DNA of 64,000 bases from Candidatus Omnitrophota bacterium (GCA_028707125.1 JAQTUX010000001.1:124001-188000), one strand, 5' to 3'; shown: positions 27,540 to 37,434, counted from the first letter of the stretch. The notes: generated by a model from the sequence alone, not told the origin. Translations and numbers: made by a program.

Positions 27540-29315
27540 ATGAACAGATCAAAGACGGTTAATATCATTATTTTAACTCTGTTGTTCTCTGCGTCGGCAT
27601 TTTGGTTTATACACCCCGTTTTGCTTAAGGGAATCCACAATAACGGCCGCGGCGATTGGGATGAGCATTTTTTCTATCACGAGTCCGCCCGGAAGGCGAT
27701 CGTTGAATACAGGCAGTTTCCCCTCTGGAATCCTTATGATTCAGGAGGCACCCCGCTTCTGGGCAACCCGCAGGCGAGGTTTCTCTCCCCAACCTTCCTA
27801 TTGGAAACGATGTTTGGTACGATCGTCGGGCTTAAATTGGAGGTATTTCTGCATTTTCTGATTGGTTTATCAGGCATGTATTTATTCGCGCGCCATTGCA
27901 GCGTTTCTACGCAGGCGGCGTTATTCGCATCCCTGGTATTCATGTTCAATGGTTTGTTCGCAGCCCATATCGCCGCAGGCCACTCCTGGATATTGCCTTA
28001 TGCCTACATACCTTATGTTGTCCTGTTCTACGATAAGAGCATTGAGGCGGAGGGCGCGAAGAGGTTCAGAAACCTGCTCTATGCAGCCCTGTTTGTCCTG
28101 TTGATGCTGTTCGGGGGAGGAATATATCCCCTCCCGCTGCTCATTATATTTATGTCTTTTTACGCATTGGCGTCAGCCATCGTCGGAAGAAAGGCGAGAT
28201 ATGTAATCAATCTTTTTGCGGTGTTCATTCTGGCATTTGCGCTTGGGGCCGTAAAGGCCCTGCCTACAATAGAGGCGCTTGCGCGCGTGCCCAGATATAC
28301 CCCCGGGGAGTTCGTAGACCTGAATCTCTACGGCCTGATTTATAAGTTCTTCGGCAGGGCGCATCATTTTTCCTGGCCTGGCAAGGTCTTTGAGGGGCAG
28401 AACATATTCTGGCACGAGCACGTTTCTTATATAGGCATTTTACCGTTTGTTTTTTTTCTGCTGGGCATGCGCGGCGCCTGGAAGTCGCGGCAGCCGCTGG
28501 TTATATCATCGTTTTTTTTATTCCTGATCGCCTTGGGCGGCAGACCGGAGTTTTCACCTTGGCACATTATGCATAACCTGCCGTTTTTTAACTGCCTGCG
28601 CGTAGAAAGCAGGGCAACGATGTTATTCCTATTTGGCCTTGCCTTGATATGCGCTCAAGGGGTGGATTATTTTAAGCGATATATCAGACGTTGGGGCAGA
28701 TTCGCTTCATTGATCCTGCCTTTGGCGCTTCTGGCGGTTTATTGCGACCTTTATGCTGTAAACGCGCAATTCTTTAAAGGAGTTTTTTCTAAAAGGCCGC
28801 CTGTTGTAGTTTTTTCAGCAAAAGGCCCTGCCCGATGGAGCCCCGACTATGAACCGCTGGGCAAAAGAAAACCAAGTTTAGAGGCGCTTATGAATAATCG
28901 CGGCACGTTTATCACAGCCAATTATATACATCCACCGGTGCGGGCGCTGGCTTATACCGACCTTTCTTACAGGGGCGAGATTTATTTGTTGAACAGCCAT
29001 GGCACCGTTGAGATAAGGCGCTGGTCGCCTAATACGCTGAAACTTTATTTACAAGGAATCAGCGGCACAGATATAGTTGTTATCAACCAGAATTTTTATC
29101 CGGGATGGCGTGTTTCAGGTATAGACAGCAGCGTCAGGCCGCATAACGGGCTCATCAGTTTCAGCGTGGGCAGACAGGACGCGGGGAAGGAGGTCGTGCT
29201 GACATTCCTGCCTTTCAGTTTTATCGCGGGGTGCGCATCCTCCATCCTGGCCCTGGCATTTTCTCTTTACTTTTTGACGCGGCGGCCATTCAACCGATCA
29301 AAGGCGATATGTTAA
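27540..29315 (+). CDS. YfhO-like GT-C membrane protein
   Basis: I chose the ATG at 27540; the frame is open upstream only from a TTG at 27504. The 591-residue product has about 12 membrane helices and the loop GDWDEHFFYHESARKAI after helix 1. The C-terminus has the YfhO hallmark: NQNFYPGWRVSGID, then RPHNGLISFSVG and VVLTFLPFSF before a last helix. YfhO-family proteins are GT-C enzymes linked to glycosylation of teichoic acids or other surface polymers. It starts 36 bases after the nucleotidyltransferase gene and overlaps the next gene by 7 bases. Confidence 0.78.
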   Translation: MNRSKTVNIIILTLLFSASAFWFIHPVLLKGIHNNGRGDWDEHFFYHESARKAIVEYRQFPLWNPYDSGGTPLLGNPQARFLSPTFLLETMFGTIVGLKLEVFLHFLIGLSGMYLFARHCSVSTQAALFASLVFMFNGLFAAHIAAGHSWILPYAYIPYVVLFYDKSIEAEGAKRFRNLLYAALFVLLMLFGGGIYPLPLLIIFMSFYALASAIVGRKARYVINLFAVFILAFALGAVKALPTIEALARVPRYTPGEFVDLNLYGLIYKFFGRAHHFSWPGKVFEGQNIFWHEHVSYIGILPFVFFLLGMRGAWKSRQPLVISSFFLFLIALGGRPEFSPWHIMHNLPFFNCLRVESRATMLFLFGLALICAQGVDYFKRYIRRWGRFASLILPLALLAVYCDLYAVNAQFFKGVFSKRPPVVVFSAKGPARWSPDYEPLGKRKPSLEALMNNRGTFITANYIHPPVRALAYTDLSYRGEIYLLNSHGTVEIRRWSPNTLKLYLQGISGTDIVVINQNFYPGWRVSGIDSSVRPHNGLISFSVGRQDAGKEVVLTFLPFSFIAGCASSILALAFSLYFLTRRPFNRSKAIC

Positions 29316-30658
29316 CCCCTGTTAAGAAATTATCCCGTATTGATTTTATTCTGGCCGCGGTTATTCTACTGGCAAGTTTTCTGAGATTTTATAATCTCCG
29401 GTATATGGAATTTAAGGGAGATGAGGCAAGGTCGTCTCAGATGGCAGTTGATTTTATTGAAAAAAGGCAACCCTTCCCCGCCTGGTATTACTCGCATGGC
29501 CCGCGTTTTTCCGCATTATTGGCCTGGTTTATCATCCCCCCTTTTTCGTTATCGAAGAATCCCGTTGTCGCGACCGGATACTTAGTTATTTTTAATATCG
29601 CGGCAATCTGGTTATGTTATAAATTCTGCAGGGAGAATTTCAGTAAACGGGCGGCGCTCATTGCTTCTATTTTCCTGGCGGTCTCCCCCTGGCATATCCT
29701 GGCCGCGAGGAAAATATGGAGCTTTAGCTTGCTCGGGTTTTTTATCATGTTGTTTATGCGCAACTTTTTTAAGGCCCTATATAAGAGAAGGATAAATTAT
29801 TCTTTGCCCGCCTTTACAGCTTTGCTTATTGCCTCGCATCTCCATATCAGCAATTTGCTATTTTGTGTTTTCGCCCTTATTATGATCGTTTTATATGCCC
29901 ACAAAGCGTATTGGAAATATACGTTAGTTCTCTTAACGTGTTTTTTCGCAGGATACGTGCCCTATCTGATAGGGGATTATAACGAGCATTTTCACAGCCT
30001 TAACGCGCTTTTCCACCTGCCATTTTCAATTTACCCTGTTAGACCGCAGCTGTTCATTTCGGCTGTTAATCAGGCCACTGCCCATGGCCTGCAGTTATAT
30101 TTGGGCGAATCTTACCCGGAATTTATCAGCGGTTTTAACGCATGCCGATTCCTTAACGCCTTATTAAAAGTGAGTATGGCGGCGGGGATTATTTATTGCA
30201 TAGTTAACATCAGGAAACATATGAAGTTCGCTTTTCTGGCGCTCTGGTATCTGATCCCGATCTTGCTTATGTCCTTTTTCAGGATCAGGATTTCCAACGC
30301 GTATTTAATTATAATATTCCCCGTTCAATTTATCGTATTGGGCGTCTTTTTTGACGGTCTTTTAAGCAAAATACCAAGGGGGCCGGCGCTGCTGGCCGGT
30401 GTATTTATAACGACCCTGTTTTTTTACCAGCTCGCCTTTTCATTTCAACTCCTTACATTTATAGGTAATCATAGATATATTAAGGGCGGATATGGCCAGC
30501 CGTTTAAATATCAGGTGGAGGACATATCTAAGGCCATAACCCGGTTCGGAAAAGGCAGCATGAAGCAGATTCACGATAGCATACCCCAGGGTGCCGCTCA
30601 TGACTTGTCCGCCACCGAATATATAGCGCGGAATTTAAGCGCAGGATGGCCGCCATGA
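29309..30658 (+). CDS. GT39-like membrane glycosyltransferase
   Basis: I chose the ATG at 29309 that overlaps the YfhO-like gene's stop (ATGTTAA); the longer frame would add 26 non-hydrophobic residues. The 449-residue product has about 11 membrane helices. The first outward loop has YMEFKGDEARSSQMA, with the Asp-Glu pair typical of PMT/ArnT-type GT39 enzymes, followed by a YYSHGP segment. It probably uses a polyprenyl-phosphate sugar as donor. It ends in an ATGA overlap with the next gene. Confidence 0.78.
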   Translation: MLTPVKKLSRIDFILAAVILLASFLRFYNLRYMEFKGDEARSSQMAVDFIEKRQPFPAWYYSHGPRFSALLAWFIIPPFSLSKNPVVATGYLVIFNIAAIWLCYKFCRENFSKRAALIASIFLAVSPWHILAARKIWSFSLLGFFIMLFMRNFFKALYKRRINYSLPAFTALLIASHLHISNLLFCVFALIMIVLYAHKAYWKYTLVLLTCFFAGYVPYLIGDYNEHFHSLNALFHLPFSIYPVRPQLFISAVNQATAHGLQLYLGESYPEFISGFNACRFLNALLKVSMAAGIIYCIVNIRKHMKFAFLALWYLIPILLMSFFRIRISNAYLIIIFPVQFIVLGVFFDGLLSKIPRGPALLAGVFITTLFFYQLAFSFQLLTFIGNHRYIKGGYGQPFKYQVEDISKAITRFGKGSMKQIHDSIPQGAAHDLSATEYIARNLSAGWPP

Positions 30659-32214
30659 GCAGGGGCAGGCGGCGGGTAGTTTTCATTTTTATGCTGCTTA
30701 TTCTGGCGTTAAATCTGTCCAGTATGCGCAATAACAGCATCACTATTGACGAGAAGGCGTTTCATCGCGAATTTGGGCGGAGGATATTGGACCGCACGGC
30801 ATTTTTGACGGGCGCGGGGACAATGCCGGTCACGGCCCTCAATGTCCTGCCGGTATATATCCTGGATAGATTGGGCATGGATATTCCCGAAAGAGGAGAA
30901 TTGTTTATAGGCAGATTGGTTACTGTTTTCTGCTCTATGTTGCTGGGCCTGCTGGTTTTCCTGTGGGCAAACGATCTATACGGTTTCAAGGCGGCTGTTT
31001 TTTCTCTCGGGCTTTATGCCTTCAGCCCGAATATATTGGCGCATTCCCAGCTTATCACCACAGACATTTACAGCGCGTGTTTTATTTTCACGTCGCTATA
31101 TTTATTTGTGAAATATCTTAAACGGCCTTCAATGCCCGGTTTGATCATGAGCGCAGCGGCAACGGCCCCGGCCCTATTAGCGAAAAACACAGCGTTGTTC
31201 CTGCCGCCTATTTTTGGCATCATCTTGCTAAGCAGCGGCTATTTACGCTCCCTGAAAAACAGGCGATCTATATTATTGAAAGGCATTGTTTACGCCTCCA
31301 TAATTATTCTGCTGATCAATGCCGGATACCTGTTTAAGGATTCTTTTATGCCTCTCGGCAGTTTCCAATTTCAGAGTTGGATGTTGAACAAGGTCAAATC
31401 CTGTGCCGCGGACATCATTGTTCCGCTGCCGAGGTTATATCTCGAGACGATAGATCTGGGTAAATTTTATAATGATACATGCAGCGGCCATCCCACGCCG
31501 TATTTATTGGGAAGATTAAGCGATTCCGGATGCGGCTGGCCGTATTATTTTATTGCGGCCCTGCTGTTTAAATTGCCTTTGGCCATTATTATTTTATTGA
31601 TCTTGGGTGCCGCGGTATTGATTAAGGATGGCTCAACGGACAATTTTGACAAAATAAGCGTTGGGGCGCCTCCGTTATTATTTTTGGCATTCTTTTTTCC
31701 GTTTTTCAATAATCAGGCCGGCATCCGCAATGCGCTTATATTATTTCCGTTCTTCTATCTAATTATTGCGAAGATAATTTCATACCGTCCGTTAATGCGG
31801 CATGGTATATTCAGGGTTTTTTTATTATCCATGGTCATGTGGTATTTAATTTCTGCCCTATCTTTCCACCCCCACTATTTATCGTATTTTAATGAACTGA
31901 TAGGCAGAAGAGAAAATATGTATAAATATTTAGCAGATTCAAATGTCGATTGGGGGCAGAATAAGTATTATCTTAGAGGGTATCTTGATAAACATAAAGG
32001 GCTTAACGCGATAGTGAATCCTGAGCAGCCCTCAGAGGGAATTATCATTGTGAATATAAACAGCCTGGTGGGTATTACGCAAGACCCGCAGAAGTACCGA
32101 TGGCTTAGGGAAAATTACGAGCCAGTCGGCCATATTGCGTATTCCTGGCTTATATATGATACTGCCGCAGGGAATAATAAAGTAGGCCATGCCGAAGTCT
32201 TGCCCGGAGGTTAA
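30655..32214 (+). CDS. GT39-like membrane glycosyltransferase with C-terminal DSNVDWGQ motif
   Basis: ATG 30655 overlaps the upstream stop as ATGA and has AGGA eight bases before it; ATG 30646 is an in-frame alternative. The 519-residue product has about 10 membrane helices. SITIDEKAFHREFG after helix 1 carries the catalytic acidic pair. Near the C-terminus comes PHYLSYFNELIG, then YLADSNVDWGQ, a motif recurrent in a bacterial PMT_2/GT39 subgroup. Its stop overlaps that of the leftward SGNH gene by 3 bases (TTAA shared), so the two transcription units converge here without any spacer. Confidence 0.82.
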   Translation: MSRGRRRVVFIFMLLILALNLSSMRNNSITIDEKAFHREFGRRILDRTAFLTGAGTMPVTALNVLPVYILDRLGMDIPERGELFIGRLVTVFCSMLLGLLVFLWANDLYGFKAAVFSLGLYAFSPNILAHSQLITTDIYSACFIFTSLYLFVKYLKRPSMPGLIMSAAATAPALLAKNTALFLPPIFGIILLSSGYLRSLKNRRSILLKGIVYASIIILLINAGYLFKDSFMPLGSFQFQSWMLNKVKSCAADIIVPLPRLYLETIDLGKFYNDTCSGHPTPYLLGRLSDSGCGWPYYFIAALLFKLPLAIIILLILGAAVLIKDGSTDNFDKISVGAPPLLFLAFFFPFFNNQAGIRNALILFPFFYLIIAKIISYRPLMRHGIFRVFLLSMVMWYLISALSFHPHYLSYFNELIGRRENMYKYLADSNVDWGQNKYYLRGYLDKHKGLNAIVNPEQPSEGIIIVNINSLVGITQDPQKYRWLRENYEPVGHIAYSWLIYDTAAGNNKVGHAEVLPGG

Positions 32215-33392
32215 TGCGCAGTATTATATGTTGATGCTCTATTCTGACGGGAGCGCAGGAACTTTAATATGGATTGCGCAATAATCTTGTTCCCGTAGGC
32301 GGTATGATGGCAATGGTCAAAAAAGAGCGGTTCCCGGCCTTCTTTGAAAACTTCTCTGAGGATAGGCAGTAAATCCAATACAGCGATATCCAGCTCTCTT
32401 GCTATATTTTTTAGCTGGGCCTGCGGATAAGCGTAGATGAATTCCGACTCTACCTGAAGCCTTACCGGAAAGATTACTATATATAACTTGAAACGGTTTT
32501 TCTCCGCTTGATACCCGAATTCCTTCAATAAGAGGTAGATCTTTTTCCACGCGCTTTTGCTCCACGCCTTGCCCCAATCCCGGATATTTTGATGGATGGC
32601 GCTATTAAAGGCCGGTTTGTCTTTTAAGGGTATTCCCGGCCCCGGAGGGAAATATCGGAGCACCTCTTTCCTTATGGCCGCGTTTTCTGCAGGCGGCGTG
32701 CCGCGATAGTCAGCGCCCACTTTTGCCATAAAAAAAGAAAAATATTGAAATAAATATTGCAGTAACCGGCTTTTATGAAAGACCGTAGGGGGGCTGATGA
32801 TCCGAATACCCGGCGAAGGCCCGAAGTCGTTAAGGTAAAATCCAATAACAACAATGTCGGGGAGGGTCGATAAGCCGGTTTCCATAAGGATGGAATATTC
32901 GTTTTGAAGCCCGATAGCTCCGACGCCGGCATTAATGGTTTCTATGGGCCGGTCAGTAGAGCTGGAAAGTGCCGCGACGAGGCTGACAAACGTTTTGTCT
33001 TCTTCTAAATAATCCCCGAGGGTTATTGAGTCCCCAAGAAAAAGTATGCGCGTCCTGGTCTTGGGGCCGATCTCCGGATTACGATAACCCAGCGAGTTCG
33101 TGCGTATGCAGATATCTTTTTTACTGACGCGGTGATTTAGAATCAATATTTCCGTGTTTGGTTTTAAGCGTCTTCCCGCAGGGGTCTCAAGATATAGGCC
33201 GTTTTCCGGCACCGAATCTATTTTTATGATTACTTCTTTTTGATTTTCCTTTTGGATACTTGGCTTGAGGCCGGCAGGGGGTAAGCCGGATACCATTGAC
33301 GGCCTCGGCAAGAAGGCGCGGGTCGCCGCTTCCGTCAACCCGAAAGCCAATATCGGAATAATCAAGAACGGAAAAATATTTTTGCGCCTCAT
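32211..33392 (-). CDS. Membrane-anchored SGNH/GDSL hydrolase-like protein
   Basis: I start the gene at ATG 33392, giving MRRKNIFPFLIIPILAFG, a signal anchor; the open frame reaches further upstream but without one. The 393-residue product has SGNH blocks: FLGDSITLGDYL (catalytic Ser), NAGVGAIGLQNE (Gly/Asn), FYLNDFG (Asn), and FDHCHHTAYGN (Asp-x-x-His). Such extracytoplasmic enzymes remove or transfer acyl groups, often O-acetyl, on polysaccharides. It is the only leftward gene between 1.5 and 59 kb. It converges on the GT39 gene at 32214 and diverges from the gene at 33541. Confidence 0.85.
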   Translation of the reverse strand: MRRKNIFPFLIIPILAFGLTEAATRAFLPRPSMVSGLPPAGLKPSIQKENQKEVIIKIDSVPENGLYLETPAGRRLKPNTEILILNHRVSKKDICIRTNSLGYRNPEIGPKTRTRILFLGDSITLGDYLEEDKTFVSLVAALSSSTDRPIETINAGVGAIGLQNEYSILMETGLSTLPDIVVIGFYLNDFGPSPGIRIISPPTVFHKSRLLQYLFQYFSFFMAKVGADYRGTPPAENAAIRKEVLRYFPPGPGIPLKDKPAFNSAIHQNIRDWGKAWSKSAWKKIYLLLKEFGYQAEKNRFKLYIVIFPVRLQVESEFIYAYPQAQLKNIARELDIAVLDLLPILREVFKEGREPLFFDHCHHTAYGNKIIAQSILKFLRSRQNRASTYNTAH

Positions 33393-33455
33393 GTTTAGTA
33401 GTATTATACATTTTTTACCGGTATTTAGGAAGCCCTTATAAAATAGATAATTTAT

Positions 33456-33484
33456 TTGGGCTTTATTATTCTGGGGGGTATAAT
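33456..33484 (+). promoter_or_regulatory. Probable promoter restarting the glycan locus
   Basis: TTGGGC (33456-33461), a 17-base spacer and a consensus TATAAT (33479-33484) lie 56 bases before the ATG at 33541, in the divergent gap after the leftward SGNH gene. For the leftward gene a TATAAT lies at 33408-33403 on the minus strand, with only a poor -35. Confidence 0.5.
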
Positions 33485-33540
33485 GTCGCCAGGATGAAGA
33501 TCGCGGGATATATTTCCTGTTGTGAACAGGATATAAAGTG

Positions 33541-34938
33541 ATGGCCGGGGGTTTCAATTTTCGTTTGGATGGTCATAAAGCGATAGAGGACGGGTTGGCG
33601 GCAGCCGTCTTGCTAGCGCCGCTTATTCTCTTGAATCTTCCGTTGTTGGGCGTTCCCTATTATTGGGATGCGATGGCTCCGCTTGTGCAGGCGCACGGAA
33701 TAAAGGGGGCCGACTATATGCACCCGGCGCTGCCCTGCTTAATCACCGAATTATTCCTGCGCATTCTTAATTATGCCACCTGGGTGGGGCATGTCGTATC
33801 GCTGGCATTCTCATCCTTGACGCTTATCTTCACCTATAAGCTGGGTTGTCTGATAGGCGATAAAAGAGCGGGCCTATATTCCGCTGTTTTATTGCTGGCC
33901 TCACCCCTGTTTTTTACGCAGTCGGCGATGTTTACGAGGGATGTATTCCTTGCCGCCTTTATGATTATGTCAATCTACTATGCGTTAAAAGAGCGGGTAT
34001 TTCAATATGTACTTTTTGCCTCCTGTGCCGTACTGACAAAGGCAACGGCCATTCCGATGATTGTGCTGTCCGCAGCGTATCTGGCGGGTAGACACCGGCC
34101 CGGCGGGAGGGCAAGAATGTTTTTGGTTGCGCTATCTCCGATTTTATGCTATCTGGCGTGGATGATTATGTTTAAAATTCGTTTCGGCAGTTTCATACCC
34201 CCGCTGCATTTATATTATGTTGACATGTCCCCGGCCGACGACATACAGCGGTTTCTACAGCGCAGTAAAGAGTTGTTCATAGACGATTATAAATGGTTTA
34301 TGAGCGCGGCCCTGCTCATTGGGGGCGGTCTGGTCTATACGAAGGGGAGGCCAACCTCCGGCAGGCGGTATCTGGCACCCATTTCTATTTTTATCCTCGT
34401 GTATATAGCATTCTTTGCGGCTATACGCAGTACGGTCGCCTGGTATATGCTGTTTTTATACCCCGGATTCTTTATATTATGCTGTGCCGTAATCTCAAGG
34501 ATAGGTCGCGCCTCCTCCGCATGCCTGCCGATAATCTCCGGGCTGCAGATCATACTTTTTGTAACAAACTGGTATGGTGACGCGGGCGTTTCAGGCGGAG
34601 AAAGGATAGGGGCGCACCTGAATTATCTGGACCTGGTTTATGCCGAAAAGCAGGCGGCGGATTTCATAGAGCATAGCTTAGCCGATGAGGTTGTGCTGGC
34701 GGTGTGGCCGCAGTCGTTGGCTTTATCATATCCCTGCCTCGGCTATGTCGCTAGGCCACTGGATGTTGTCAGGGCCGGAATGAATTACGCCGAAGCCGAC
34801 ATCGTTTTCTGTTCCCCGAAGAACGGGGGGCACAACCGGAAGCTCTGCGGCATGTTTGATCAAATAGGCGCTGTACCGTTAAGAGGTTTTAAGGTTGACG
34901 ACAAGAAAGTGTATATTCACAGGATTCCCAAGAGGTAA
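33541..34938 (+). CDS. GT39-like membrane glycosyltransferase
   Basis: A 465-residue protein with about 11 membrane helices. ATG 33541 is directly preceded by an in-frame GTG. After helix 1 comes PYYWDAMAPLVQAHG and MHPALP, matching the first outward loop of ArnT/PMT-like enzymes, with a single Asp instead of the usual Asp-Glu pair. FTRDVFLAAFMIMSIYYA follows in a later helix. It probably glycosylates a lipid or polymer at the outer face of the membrane. It is the first gene of the second rightward part of the glycan locus. Confidence 0.72.
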   Translation: MAGGFNFRLDGHKAIEDGLAAAVLLAPLILLNLPLLGVPYYWDAMAPLVQAHGIKGADYMHPALPCLITELFLRILNYATWVGHVVSLAFSSLTLIFTYKLGCLIGDKRAGLYSAVLLLASPLFFTQSAMFTRDVFLAAFMIMSIYYALKERVFQYVLFASCAVLTKATAIPMIVLSAAYLAGRHRPGGRARMFLVALSPILCYLAWMIMFKIRFGSFIPPLHLYYVDMSPADDIQRFLQRSKELFIDDYKWFMSAALLIGGGLVYTKGRPTSGRRYLAPISIFILVYIAFFAAIRSTVAWYMLFLYPGFFILCCAVISRIGRASSACLPIISGLQIILFVTNWYGDAGVSGGERIGAHLNYLDLVYAEKQAADFIEHSLADEVVLAVWPQSLALSYPCLGYVARPLDVVRAGMNYAEADIVFCSPKNGGHNRKLCGMFDQIGAVPLRGFKVDDKKVYIHRIPKR

Positions 34939-35006
34939 ACGCGTTGTGCCGGACGTTACGGAACAGAGGAGGCGCTTGTTAAGGCGCCGTTTTCCGGGAG
35001 GGCCGG

Positions 35007-36218
35007 ATGACCGGTAAACTTATCTGGTTGACAGCTGTTTTATTGATCTTCTCAGTATCTTTATTACCGCAGCCGGTCCTGGTCTCGGGGGCGGCCTTTA
35101 TAAATTGCGCGCTTATCTCCGCTTTTATATTATCCCTTTTAATTCACAGACGGGAGCATTGCGATAAAACCGATGCCCTGGTATTGCTCTTTGTATTTTT
35201 TGCCTTTTGCGGAGTATTTCTGGCGGAAGACAATCTATTGGCTCTGCGCCGTTTCAATTATTCGCTCCTGCCAATCGTACCTACATATTTTATATTCAAA
35301 CATTTGCCGTATGATAAGCGTAAAAATACACTACGGATTATCTACATATTGGCCAGCGTAATATCCGTATATTGCATAGTGGAGTTTATCATGGGCAGGA
35401 ATTTTCTTTATGAAGGATTGATAAAAAGCCCGTATTACGGACGGGCATTATATTCTCCCAAGGTATTTGCCACGCTTTATCACCCTACGATTGTGGGTGT
35501 ATATTTGACGGCGGCAGCGCCATTATCATACCTGTTTGCGCCAGACGCCCACAGCAGGACGGCGAAAGTTATATTAATACTCTCGTTGTTGCTTAATCTT
35601 ACGGCTATTTTATTGACCTTCAGCAAAATGGCATGGTTGGTTACGGCAATGCTCGTTTTTCTGTTTGTTTTAAAAATATTAAGAAGAGCCAGGGCCGCTT
35701 TAATTGTGGTGTTATTAGTACTGATGTTTTTTATCGGTTACTCTTTAGGTTATATAAAGAGAGATATAACCGACCCGGGGCGCCTAAACTCTACGCTAGG
35801 GCACAGGGCCAACTCTTATTTTGTCGCTTCGCAGATTATCCTGCGCTACCCGGTTTTTGGTATCGGCTTGGACCATTACAGGCGTGACTTCATGGATTAT
35901 TCTGGCCTTAAGCGGCAGACGCCGGATTTAGTCAAGGTGCCGGATAATAACTATATGGCAATCTTAGCGGAGATGGGGCTGGCGGCGTTCATTCCTTTTA
36001 TGCTCTTTGTTGCTGTGCTGCTCAAGAGGATAGCCGGGGTGTTGCGCAGGGCAGAGAGATACGCCGCAGGCGCAATGCAGGTCGCCGTATCGCTGAGTTT
36101 AGCCGGGATGTTTTTATTCCATTTGAGCTATGATTCCTTCTATTGGGGTACTCCGCTGGTAATGTTCTGGATGCTGGCCGGCATATTCTTAAACCCCACC
36201 CTGCAGAGGCAATTATGA
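35007..36218 (+). CDS. O-antigen ligase / polymerase-type protein (Wzy_C family)
   Basis: A 403-residue membrane protein with about 10-11 helices and the Wzy_C/WaaL features: an outward loop rich in Arg and Tyr, RYPVFGIGLDHYRRDFMD, then VPDNNYMAILAEMGLAAFIPFML. This family either polymerises repeat units or joins a finished glycan to a lipid or protein acceptor. Together with the flippase it completes a Wzx/Wzy-like export route. A GGGAGG ribosome site precedes the ATG. The stop overlaps the next gene as ATGA. Confidence 0.85.
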   Translation: MTGKLIWLTAVLLIFSVSLLPQPVLVSGAAFINCALISAFILSLLIHRREHCDKTDALVLLFVFFAFCGVFLAEDNLLALRRFNYSLLPIVPTYFIFKHLPYDKRKNTLRIIYILASVISVYCIVEFIMGRNFLYEGLIKSPYYGRALYSPKVFATLYHPTIVGVYLTAAAPLSYLFAPDAHSRTAKVILILSLLLNLTAILLTFSKMAWLVTAMLVFLFVLKILRRARAALIVVLLVLMFFIGYSLGYIKRDITDPGRLNSTLGHRANSYFVASQIILRYPVFGIGLDHYRRDFMDYSGLKRQTPDLVKVPDNNYMAILAEMGLAAFIPFMLFVAVLLKRIAGVLRRAERYAAGAMQVAVSLSLAGMFLFHLSYDSFYWGTPLVMFWMLAGIFLNPTLQRQL

Positions 36219-37369
36219 TACCAGCTAAATCAAAGCGCCTTAAACGCATAAGTCTGTATATACTATTTAGTATTATTGCTTGGTGTCTTGCGATTGTATT
36301 ATTGGATAAATTGCTGGCTTTTAATAGCTGGGTCTATAAGAAGGCTTTACTGCACAGACAATATGTAAAAGGGGCAGAAAATAAAAAGTATAAATTTCTT
36401 TTTATCGGCGACTCATGGGTAGAAGGCGGTGAGGCGCCTATCGGCAGAGGGTTTCCAGAGCAGTTTATTGAGGGGCTCAAGGCAGGGGCTTTCCAGGGAG
36501 ATTATTCATACCGGAAGGCCTGTTGGTCTAGTTCAAACTCTTCCCAGGCAGTTTTGCAGTTTATTAATGAGGCATCCCGCAGGGATTTTGAGTGGGTGTT
36601 TGTTTTAACCGGCGCAAATAATGGATGGAACTCTGAGGCAGTTGACAGGGTGAGTTCTTTTGCTTACAAAGCCTATGGCCATGAACCACTGTTCTTACAG
36701 GAAAAAGATTTAGGAAATCTTTTGGCTAAGATTGGTTTGAGACGTTTAGCAAGACTGGCGTCTTTATATAATTATAATAAATATATAGGGTCCGCCAAGG
36801 ATGAGAATAGTCAGCAGGGGTGGAGCATGATAGCAAAAATAGAAGAAGAACTTGGTTCAAGCGATCATTCGATGGATGAGGTAAGGGAATCTTTGGCCGG
36901 ACAGTATATTATAGCAGGGGATTACAATCAATTTTATCACACTATAAAACTTACCTTCGGCAATCAACATAAGCCGACAGAGAAATTCCTTCGGTCAAGA
37001 GACCTGTGGGAGCCAGAGCTTATTAAGAATCTTACAGGGGAACGTATGAAAGATAAAATATTGAGTATAGCTTGGAATGTGGCAGAGAGAGACCTGAGGT
37101 TGATTGCTAAATTATGCCGCGATTGGAATATAAAACTCGTTTTTCTCACATATCCCTCAAATCACGCTTCATTTGATACCGTTAATAATATTATACGCAA
37201 AGTAGCCGATGAAGAAGATGCGGTTCTCGTAGATCAGGACAGGCTGTTTGAGCAACAACTGCCTGATTCGTCAGATTGGGAAGATAAATTTGCCAGGCAC
37301 CATCCAAATGAAAATGGCTATGCTTTAATGGCAGATAATCTTAGTTCATTATTCCTGGATAACGACTGA
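36215..37369 (+). CDS. Membrane-anchored SGNH hydrolase-like protein
   Basis: The start at ATG 36215 overlaps the ligase stop (ATGA); the longer open frame is out of context. The 384-residue product has an N-terminal membrane anchor (ISLYILFSIIAWCLAIVLL), then FLFIGDSWVEGG (block I Ser), LTGANNGWN (Asn block) and DKFARHHPNENGYALMA (the Asp/His block V). It resembles extracytoplasmic SGNH proteins that modify acyl groups on glycans. It shares motifs but little other sequence with the SGNH protein at 32211. The DNA is clearly more A+T-rich than its neighbours, suggesting different ancestry. Confidence 0.75.
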   Translation: MIPAKSKRLKRISLYILFSIIAWCLAIVLLDKLLAFNSWVYKKALLHRQYVKGAENKKYKFLFIGDSWVEGGEAPIGRGFPEQFIEGLKAGAFQGDYSYRKACWSSSNSSQAVLQFINEASRRDFEWVFVLTGANNGWNSEAVDRVSSFAYKAYGHEPLFLQEKDLGNLLAKIGLRRLARLASLYNYNKYIGSAKDENSQQGWSMIAKIEEELGSSDHSMDEVRESLAGQYIIAGDYNQFYHTIKLTFGNQHKPTEKFLRSRDLWEPELIKNLTGERMKDKILSIAWNVAERDLRLIAKLCRDWNIKLVFLTYPSNHASFDTVNNIIRKVADEEDAVLVDQDRLFEQQLPDSSDWEDKFARHHPNENGYALMADNLSSLFLDND

Positions 37370-37390
37370 CATATCAGGACAATTAATTGC

Positions 37391-37418
37391 TTGACAATAA
37401 TATTTTTTGTGTTATATT
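37391..37418 (+). promoter_or_regulatory. pyr operon promoter
   Basis: Consensus TTGACA (37391-37396), a 16-base spacer and TATATT (37413-37418) lie about 125 bases before pyrR, leaving room for a regulated leader. Confidence 0.75.
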
Positions 37419-37434
37419 AAAATAACCTTTAAGC

